Source: Ruegeria marina
GTDB taxonomy: Bacteria; Pseudomonadota; Alphaproteobacteria; Rhodobacterales; Rhodobacteraceae
NCBI RefSeq assembly: GCF_900101475.1
Contig: NZ_FMZV01000019.1
Span: forward strand, 25,593 to 89,592
Direction of reading: 5' to 3'
DNA length: 64,000 nucleotides
This document shows, piece by piece, positions 58,371-64,000 of this stretch. The notes beneath the pieces were generated by a model that worked only from the letters and a program-made list of their open reading frames with translations, made no database searches and was not told the origin of the DNA. Position numbers and translations under genes: made by a program. The stretch's first letter is position 1. Every line of letters begins with the position of its first letter.

Positions 58371-59665
58371 CACCGGACACTCAGGTTTTGCTCGACCGGC
58401 GCGCGCGTCTTCTCGGGCCGAATGTCAGCCTGTTCTACGACGATCCGGTGCACGTTGTCCGGGGGCAGGGGGTCTGGCTTTGGGACAGCGAGGGCAACAA
58501 ATATCTCGACTGCTACAACAACGTGCCGCATGTGGGCCACTGCCATCCGCGTGTGGTCGAGGCTATCGCGACGCAGGCCGCGACGCTCAACACCCATACC
58601 CGATACCTGCACGAGGGCATTCTCGACTATGTGGAAGCCTTGACGTCGACGTTTGATGCGCCACTGAAGACCGCGATCCTGACTTGCACCGGGTCCGAGG
58701 CCAATGATATCGCGTTGCGCATGGCGCAGGCGGTCACTGGGAACACCGGGGTCATCGCGACCGACCATACGTATCACGGCAACACGATGGCGGTATCGCA
58801 GCTCTCGCGCACCAACCCGCCACCGGGTGGTTACTGGGATAACATGGCCTTTGTGCCGGCGCCCGACAGCTATCGCCCGTTGGGTGGCGCCTCGGGCAGC
58901 GCGCACGCGCTGGCCTTTGCCGCGGCCGTTCAGGAACAGATCGATGCTCTGGCCGAGCGCGGGCACAAACTCGCCTGCCTGATCATCTGTCCGTATTTCG
59001 CCAATGAGGGTTTTCCCACGCTGGAAGCCGGGTGGCTTTCACCTGCGATCGAGATCGTGCGCCGCGCGGGCGGCATCGTGATCGCGGACGAGGTGCAACC
59101 CGGCTTCGGGCGCTTGGGGACAGATTTCTGGGGACATCAGAAGGCCGGTTTCCAGCCGGACGTGGTGACATTGGGCAAGCCCATGGCCAATGGCCATCCG
59201 GTCGGCGGGGTCGTGACCAGCCCCGAGATCATGGCGGCCTTTCGCGAGCGGTTCCGCTACTTCAACACTTTCGGCGGCAACCCGGTTTCGGCGGCCGCGG
59301 CACTGGCGACCCTGAAGGTGGTTCAGGACGAGGGGTTGATGGACAATGCCCGCGTTATTGGCGACTATGCCCGCGACGGGCTGCGCAGCCTCGCCGCGCG
59401 TCACCACTGCATCGGGGATGTGCGCGGCTCGGGCCTGTTCTTCGGCGCCGAGATGGTTCTGGACAGGACGCAAAAAACACCCGCGACCGCATTTGCCAGA
59501 CGGGTTGCAAATACCATGAGGCAGCGGGGTATTTTGCTGAATTTCCTGGGTATCCACTATAACACGCTGAAAATCCGCCCGCCGCTCCCGTTCAGCCGGG
59601 AAAACGCCGACCAGTTGATCGAAACGCTGGACCGCGTGCTTTCCGAAACACCGCTTGCCCCATGA
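58367..59665 (+). CDS. Class III PLP enzyme of the AGXT2L1/AGXT2L2 phospho-lyase type
   Basis: A 432-residue protein very like the eukaryotic ethanolamine-phosphate and 5-phosphohydroxylysine phospho-lyases: 'YLDCYNNVPHVGHCHPRVVE', 'RYLHEGILDYVEAL', 'TGSEANDIALRMAQAVTG', 'IADEVQPGFGRLGTDFWG', 'TLGKPMANGHPVG' with the PLP lysine, and 'RYFNTFGGNPVS'. Such enzymes release phosphate and ammonia from a phosphorylated amino alcohol, leaving an aldehyde. The next gene is an aminoglycoside-phosphotransferase-type kinase similar in kind to hydroxylysine kinase and overlaps it, and an aldehyde dehydrogenase precedes it. A phospho-lyase role is therefore preferred to transamination, by inference. Confidence 0.78.
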   Translation: MTPDTQVLLDRRARLLGPNVSLFYDDPVHVVRGQGVWLWDSEGNKYLDCYNNVPHVGHCHPRVVEAIATQAATLNTHTRYLHEGILDYVEALTSTFDAPLKTAILTCTGSEANDIALRMAQAVTGNTGVIATDHTYHGNTMAVSQLSRTNPPPGGYWDNMAFVPAPDSYRPLGGASGSAHALAFAAAVQEQIDALAERGHKLACLIICPYFANEGFPTLEAGWLSPAIEIVRRAGGIVIADEVQPGFGRLGTDFWGHQKAGFQPDVVTLGKPMANGHPVGGVVTSPEIMAAFRERFRYFNTFGGNPVSAAAALATLKVVQDEGLMDNARVIGDYARDGLRSLAARHHCIGDVRGSGLFFGAEMVLDRTQKTPATAFARRVANTMRQRGILLNFLGIHYNTLKIRPPLPFSRENADQLIETLDRVLSETPLAP

Positions 59666-60606
59666 CCCGGACCGTCGTCAAGGCACTGCAACTCTGGGGT
59701 CTGGAGCGGGCAGATTTCGCCCTGGCCGCCCAACGGGAAAACGAGGTCTGGCAGGTTAGCGATGGTGCTCGTCGATTGGCCCTGCGGTTTCACCGGCCCG
59801 GATACAGGACCGAGACGGAACTGGCGTCGGAACTGGCGTGGATGGAGATGCTCGGGCAAGGGGGCTTGAAAGCGCCCCGCCCGCTGCGCCAGAAGACGGG
59901 CGCTCTGCTCGGCGAAATCGAAGGGCGTTTCGTCAGCGTCCTGACCTGGCTGGATGGCCGTCCGATCGGAAAGACCGGCAAGTTGGACCCGGACCTGGAC
60001 CCTTTCGAAACAGGCCGTCTGGTCGGATTGGAGATGGCCCGGCTGCACGACCTGTCCGACCACTGGGCTCCACCTGACGTGTTCATGCGCCCCGACTGGG
60101 GGCAGTCGGGACTGCTGGGGCCGGATCCGCTCTGGGGCCGGTTCTGGGAGCATCCGGACCTCGACGCGGACCAGCGCGACCTGATGATCGCAACCCGCGA
60201 CCGGGCGCGGGCTAGGTTCGACGAATTCGCGCCGAATGCCGACCGGGGGTTGATCCATGCGGATCTGGTTGCCGAGAACGTGTTGTTCGATTCGGGCACC
60301 GTGGCGTTCATTGATTTCGACGATGGTGCCTGGGGATATCGGGACTTCGACCTCGCGACGGTTCTGATCAAGTTTCTTGGCCAGCCTGAATACAGCAGCC
60401 TTCGCGCGGGCCTGTGCGCGGGCTACGCCATGCGCCGTCCGGTTCGCCCGGCGACGCTCGATTTCATGCTGCTGTTGCGCGCGTTGACCTATCCGGGCTG
60501 GATCATGTCGCGGCTCGACGAACCGGGCGGGCGGCAAAGATCGGCCCGCATGTTGGACACGGCCCTGCGGTTGGCCAGGGAATTCACGGAGGAGAGACAC
60601 CGATGA
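59662..60606 (+). CDS. APH-fold small-molecule kinase, hydroxylysine kinase-like
   Basis: A 314-residue protein of the aminoglycoside phosphotransferase/choline kinase fold. The catalytic loop 'LIHADLVAENVLF' and metal-binding 'VAFIDFDDGAWGYRDFDLA' are intact. It starts 4 nt inside the end of the phospho-lyase gene and overlaps the next gene. In animals a kinase of this fold (HYKK) phosphorylates 5-hydroxylysine ahead of the AGXT2L2 phospho-lyase; the same gene pair here suggests phosphorylation of hydroxylysine or another amino alcohol. Homoserine or ethanolamine are other possibilities. Confidence 0.75.
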   Translation: MTRTVVKALQLWGLERADFALAAQRENEVWQVSDGARRLALRFHRPGYRTETELASELAWMEMLGQGGLKAPRPLRQKTGALLGEIEGRFVSVLTWLDGRPIGKTGKLDPDLDPFETGRLVGLEMARLHDLSDHWAPPDVFMRPDWGQSGLLGPDPLWGRFWEHPDLDADQRDLMIATRDRARARFDEFAPNADRGLIHADLVAENVLFDSGTVAFIDFDDGAWGYRDFDLATVLIKFLGQPEYSSLRAGLCAGYAMRRPVRPATLDFMLLLRALTYPGWIMSRLDEPGGRQRSARMLDTALRLAREFTEERHR

Positions 60607-61838
60607 GCGACAAGACGATCCTGATCGTGGGGACCTACGATACCAAGGACGATGAACTGCATTACCTGGCAGGCGTGATCGCGGGGCAGGGCGGTGGCGT
60701 GTTGTCCATGGATGTCAGCGTGCTGGGCGATCCGTCGCGGCCAACGGATGTTTCCAAACACGAAGTGGCAGAGGCGGGTGGAAGTTCGATTCAGGCAGCT
60801 ATCGACAGCGGCGACGAAAACGTTGCGATGCAGATCATGGCGCGCGGTGCAGCGGCCAAGGCTCTGGAACTTTATCGCGCGGGCCGCATTCATGGGGTGA
60901 TCGTGCTGGGTGGTTCGATGGGGACCGACCTGGCGCTTGACCTTTGCTCGGCACTGCCGCTGGGGGTTCCGAAATACATTGTGTCGACCGTGTCGTTCTC
61001 CCCGATGCTGCCGCCCGACCGCATCCCGGCGGATGTGCAGATGATCCTCTGGGCAGGTGGGCTCTACGGTCTGAACTCGATCTGCAAGGCATCGCTCAGC
61101 CAGGCGGCGGGCGCGGTGCTCGGGGCGGCGCGTGCGGTCGAGGCGCCGGTGCGCGACCGGCCACTGATCGGCATGACGAGCTTTGGCAAGACGGTTCTGC
61201 GCTACATGGTCAGTCTGAAACCCGCGCTTGAGGCGCGCGGATACGAAGTTGCCGTGTTCCACGCAACGGGCATGGGCGGCCGGGCCTTCGAAAGCCTGGC
61301 CGCAGAAGGCGCCTTTGCCGCCGTGTTCGATTTTGCGCCGCAGGAGGTGACCAACCACATCTTCGGAGGCTTGTCGGCCGGCGAGGACCGGATGACCCAC
61401 GCCGGACGGCGTGGCATTCCGCAACTGGTCGCGACGGGGTGCTATGACTTGGTGGACTTTGTCGGCTGGCAGCCGGCGCCGGCAGCATTGGCGGACCGGC
61501 CCAGCCATGCGCACAACCGCCTGCTGACCTCGGCGGTTCTGGACATGGATGAGCGGCGCCAGGTCGCCCGCGCCATTTGCGGCAAGCTGGCAGGTGCCTC
61601 GGGTCCGGTGACGATCCTGTTGCCGAAGGGTGGCTGCAACGAATGGGATCGGCCGGGCGCACCGCTGCACGATGCCGAAGGGCTGGCCGCCTTTTGCGAT
61701 GAAGTCCGGTCGGCCTGCCCGGCGAATGCCGAATTGGTGGAACTGGACGCGCATATCAACGATCCCCAATTCTCGGACCGTGCACTGGCGATATTCGACG
61801 ATTGGGTGGCACGGGGCCTGGTCCCGGCAGGAGCTTAG
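60603..61838 (+). CDS. Tm-1-like ATP-binding domain protein (UPF0261)
   Basis: A 411-residue protein with the typical opening 'ILIVGTYDTKDDELHYLAG' and an N-terminal domain ('GVIVLGGSMGTDLALDL'), followed by the C-terminal domain ('GMTSFGKTVLRYMVSLKPAL', 'LLPKGGCNEWDRPGAPLHD'). The family includes the tomato Tm-1 resistance protein and bacterial members fused or next to TIM-barrel proteins; its biochemical role is not settled. It overlaps the kinase gene and so belongs to the same operon. It may act on or protect a pathway intermediate. Confidence 0.82.
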   Translation: MSDKTILIVGTYDTKDDELHYLAGVIAGQGGGVLSMDVSVLGDPSRPTDVSKHEVAEAGGSSIQAAIDSGDENVAMQIMARGAAAKALELYRAGRIHGVIVLGGSMGTDLALDLCSALPLGVPKYIVSTVSFSPMLPPDRIPADVQMILWAGGLYGLNSICKASLSQAAGAVLGAARAVEAPVRDRPLIGMTSFGKTVLRYMVSLKPALEARGYEVAVFHATGMGGRAFESLAAEGAFAAVFDFAPQEVTNHIFGGLSAGEDRMTHAGRRGIPQLVATGCYDLVDFVGWQPAPAALADRPSHAHNRLLTSAVLDMDERRQVARAICGKLAGASGPVTILLPKGGCNEWDRPGAPLHDAEGLAAFCDEVRSACPANAELVELDAHINDPQFSDRALAIFDDWVARGLVPAGA

Positions 61839-62291
61839 GTTGCCGCTGCCCTGAACTCTACATGACTTGCGGGTCATGACATGTAGAGGATCGGAACTTC
61901 GTCCCGAAAACCGGCGCGGGAGGCAACAGAGGTTCGAGCTGGATAGCGTCGGTGAAGTGCTGCCGGTCCACGACGATCCGCGGCATGTCCATGCTGTCTC
62001 GGGTTCAATCGCACTGCGGCAGTTGGCGCAATTGGGTAAAGGCTGGCGAGGATGCGCGATCATTCGAAATGCCTTGCCGCCCACCGGCCGGAACAGGCTT
62101 CGTGTAAAGGTGTTGAACCTTTGCCGCACCAGATCTGACCGTTCGCAACCAGAACATGTGATCCAAGTTCCGCATCCGGTGACGGGGCGTTTATCGCTGC
62201 GGCCGCGTCAGGTCGGCGGCACCGCGTTCCGGTAGCCGACAGGATCTGTTCGTGGATCTGGCCCCCGGATCGGCGGTCGCCGCCCCTTCGT
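61839..62291. other. Intergenic region, 453 bp, with an inverted repeat
   Basis: No supported gene is seen. Near its left end is an inverted repeat CTCTACATG (61856-61864) and CATGTAGAG (61880-61888) with a 15-nt loop that contains a second, alternative pairing (CATGAC with GTCATG). It lies 18 bp after the Tm-1-like stop but lacks a T-run, so it could be an operator, a weak terminator or an mRNA 3' stem. Open frames across the rest read as poor coding. Confidence 0.4.
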
Positions 62292-63914
62292 TCACTGCAC
62301 GTCTTTGCGAAGACGGAAGCGCTGAATCTTTCCGGTCTGTGTTTTCGGCAGTTCGTCTATGAACAGGATGCGACGAGGATATTTATAGGGCGCAATGGTT
62401 GCCTTCACGTGGTCCTGCAAGGTCTTGACCATCAAGGCATCGGCGGAATAGCCCGCAGCCAGCACCACATGTGCCTCGACGATATGGCCCCGCGCCTCGT
62501 CCGGGGCGCCGACGACACCACATTCCGCCACCGCCGGATGGGCCAACAGCGCCGCTTCGACCTCGGGACCGGCGATATTGTAGCCGGAACTGACGATCAT
62601 GTCGTCGCTGCGTGCCGCAAAATGCAGGTATCCGTCTTCGTCCATGACAAAACTGTCGCCGGTCACGTTCCAGCCATTCTGGACGTAATCCTTCTGCCGC
62701 GCGTCGGCCAGGTATCGGCACCCCGTCGGGCCGCGTACCGCCAGCCGCCCCACTTCTCCCCGAGGGGCCTCGTTCCCCTCGGCATCGAGGATGCGGACTT
62801 CGTATCCCTTGACCGGTTTGCCGGTACAGGACGGGCTGTGATCATCGAACCGGTTGGATATGAAGATATGCAGCATTTCCGTTGCGCCGATACCGTCGAG
62901 CATCGGTTTGCCGGTCTTTTCCATCCATTCCTGGTATACCGGGGCAGGCAGGGTTTCGCCGGCGGACACTGCCGCGCGCAACGACGACAGGTCTGCGCCT
63001 TCGTCCATTGCCTTGAGCATGAACCGATACGCGGTGGGCGCCGTGAAACAGACTGTGGCGCGATACTGCTGGATGATCTCGACCATGTTCGGCGGGCTGG
63101 CCTGCTCCAGCAGGGTCGCCGCCGCCCCGAACCGCAGCGGAAACACCGCCAGGCCGCCAAGGCCAAAGGTAAAGGCCAGCGGCGGCGAGCCGACAAAGAT
63201 ATCTTCGGAGGTCACGCCCAGAACCTCGCGCGCATATCCATCCGCGATGATGAGAATATCCCGGTGGAAATGCATGGTCGCCTTGGGCTGGCCGGTGGTG
63301 CCCGAGGTAAAACCCAGCAAGGCGACATCGTCGCGGCCGGTGTCGACGGCGTCGAACCGCACCTGCTTCTGCAGGGCCAGCCGGTCCAGTTCGGCGTCAT
63401 GGTTCGATGTCCCGTCGAACCCCACCACGGTTTTCAGATGTTTCGAGGTCTTGGCGCAAACGACAAGTTCCTCCATCAGGCGGGTGTCGCACAACGCATG
63501 GGTGATCTCGGCCTTGTCGACGATCTTGCTCAGTTCCCCGCTGCGCAGCATCGGCATGGTGTTCACCACCACTGCGCCCGCCTTGGTCGCCGCCAGCCAG
63601 CAGGCCACCATTGCCGGATTGTTGGCCGAACGGATCAGGACCCGGTTACCGGGCCTGACACCCAGATCCTCGACCAGGGCATGCGCCAGCCGGTTGGTCC
63701 AGTCGCTGAGTTCCTTGTAGGTGCGCCGCCGTCCGTTCCCGATCAGCGCCGTATGGTCGCCGAATCCTTTGGCGACCATGGCATCGGTCAGTTCGACCCC
63801 GACATTCAGGCGTTCGGGATAGTCGAACCCGTCGAGCAGGAAATCAGGCCACATTTCGGCCGGCGGCAGATTGTCTCGCGTGAACGTGTCCACATGCGCC
63901 GAAGGTCCCAGCAT
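62292..63914 (-). CDS. AMP-forming acyl-CoA ligase, 2-aminobenzoate/benzoate-CoA ligase-like
   Basis: A 540-residue ANL enzyme. The phosphate loop 'LLGFTSGTTGQPKATMHFH', motif 'DGIGATEMLHIFIS', 'NVTGDSFVMDEDGYLHFAAR' and the C-terminal catalytic lysine in 'PKTQTGKIQRF' are all present. The sequence style ('DTFTRDNLPPAEMWPDF', 'EMLHIFIS') recalls 2-aminobenzoate-CoA and benzoate-CoA ligases. It activates an aromatic acid with ATP and CoA. The ATG at 63914 has AGGGGA 8 nt upstream. It overlaps or nearly abuts the end of an acyl-CoA dehydrogenase gene, so both form one operon. Confidence 0.82.
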   Translation of the reverse strand: MLGPSAHVDTFTRDNLPPAEMWPDFLLDGFDYPERLNVGVELTDAMVAKGFGDHTALIGNGRRRTYKELSDWTNRLAHALVEDLGVRPGNRVLIRSANNPAMVACWLAATKAGAVVVNTMPMLRSGELSKIVDKAEITHALCDTRLMEELVVCAKTSKHLKTVVGFDGTSNHDAELDRLALQKQVRFDAVDTGRDDVALLGFTSGTTGQPKATMHFHRDILIIADGYAREVLGVTSEDIFVGSPPLAFTFGLGGLAVFPLRFGAAATLLEQASPPNMVEIIQQYRATVCFTAPTAYRFMLKAMDEGADLSSLRAAVSAGETLPAPVYQEWMEKTGKPMLDGIGATEMLHIFISNRFDDHSPSCTGKPVKGYEVRILDAEGNEAPRGEVGRLAVRGPTGCRYLADARQKDYVQNGWNVTGDSFVMDEDGYLHFAARSDDMIVSSGYNIAGPEVEAALLAHPAVAECGVVGAPDEARGHIVEAHVVLAAGYSADALMVKTLQDHVKATIAPYKYPRRILFIDELPKTQTGKIQRFRLRKDVQ

Positions 63915-63916
63915 GC

Positions 63917-64000
63917 TCAAATTCCCCTGTTGAAGTTTGCCATTGTCTGTCGGGCGATGACGAGGCGCTGGACGTCGGATGCGCCCTCGTAGATGCGCAG
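63917..64000 (-). CDS. Acyl-CoA dehydrogenase, 3' end only
   Basis: The last 27 codons of a minus-strand gene enter from the right edge, reading 'LRIYEGASDVQRLVIARQ' and ending 12 residues later in a TGA at 63917-63919. 'IYEGASDVQRLVIAR' is the characteristic C-terminal signature of acyl-CoA dehydrogenases. It lies directly before the CoA ligase, so the two act in the same catabolic operon. The substrate cannot be told from this fragment. Confidence 0.82.
   Translation of the reverse strand: MRIYEGASDVQRLVIARQTMANFNRGI

Noticed and set aside
60489..62129. Long minus-strand open frame (546 codons) opposite the Tm-1-like gene
   Set aside because: It lies mostly antisense to a confidently identified gene and its translation has no family features; its start region in the intergenic stretch has no ribosome site.
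62409..63992. Long plus-strand open frame (527 codons) opposite the CoA ligase
   Set aside because: The opposite strand encodes a ligase with all ANL motifs; the plus-strand translation is rich in His, Arg and Gly typical of a shadow frame.

Overview
The window is GC-rich, densely coded chromosomal or megaplasmid DNA, most likely from a marine alphaproteobacterium of the Rhodobacterales (Roseobacter group). This is inferred from the complete beta-hydroxyaspartate cycle cluster, the many quaternary-amine and amino-acid catabolic genes, the type VI secretion layout and the codon use. No rRNA, tRNA, CRISPR array, insertion sequence or phage gene was recognised.

Region 1 (1-8.4 kb) is a nitrogen-compound uptake and oxidation locus. 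It holds the 3' end of a class III aminotransferase, a PotD-like binding protein, and a minus-strand operon encoding two different Rieske oxygenase alpha subunits around a PotB/PotC/PotA-type ABC transporter. A divergent phosphoethanolamine-methyltransferase-like gene follows. The likely substrates are methylated amines, betaines or polyamines.

Region 2 (8.6-47.8 kb, possibly to 48.6 kb) is a complete type VI secretion system. All 13 core components are present: TssA, B, C, Hcp, E, F, G, ClpV, VgrG, J, K, L and M. The post-translational control set PpkA, PppA, TagF and TagH is also present, with the kinase and the phosphatase at opposite ends. The accessory content is unusual. It includes an ExbB-ExbD-ExbD-TonB-like proton-channel module whose last protein shares a two-part periplasmic module with the kinase; a hybrid protein joining a TssL/DotU-like cytoplasmic domain to a TssM-like periplasmic domain with no NTPase; a membrane-anchored M15-type peptidase; a stand-alone mini-spike; an OmpA-like protein; and a secreted caspase-like protein. 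An effector island (13.6-18.1 kb) carries a DUF2169 adaptor, a degenerate ketosynthase-like protein, a PAAR-like HNH-type nuclease effector and two different immunity-type proteins.

Region 3 (48.6-54.0 kb) is the beta-hydroxyaspartate cycle: the IclR regulator bhcR divergent from bhcABCD. It converts glyoxylate plus glycine to oxaloacetate without carbon loss. The intergenic region has two related, inverted, palindromic AT-rich sites that are candidate operators.

Region 4 (54.0-64 kb) is further amino-acid catabolism. It has a DMT exporter, an omega-aminotransferase, and an operon of aldehyde dehydrogenase, AGXT2L-type PLP phospho-lyase, hydroxylysine-kinase-like phosphotransferase and a Tm-1-like protein. 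Together these suggest a phosphorylate, eliminate and oxidise route for an amino alcohol such as 5-hydroxylysine. The window ends in a minus-strand operon with an aromatic-acid CoA ligase-like gene and the 3' tip of an acyl-CoA dehydrogenase.
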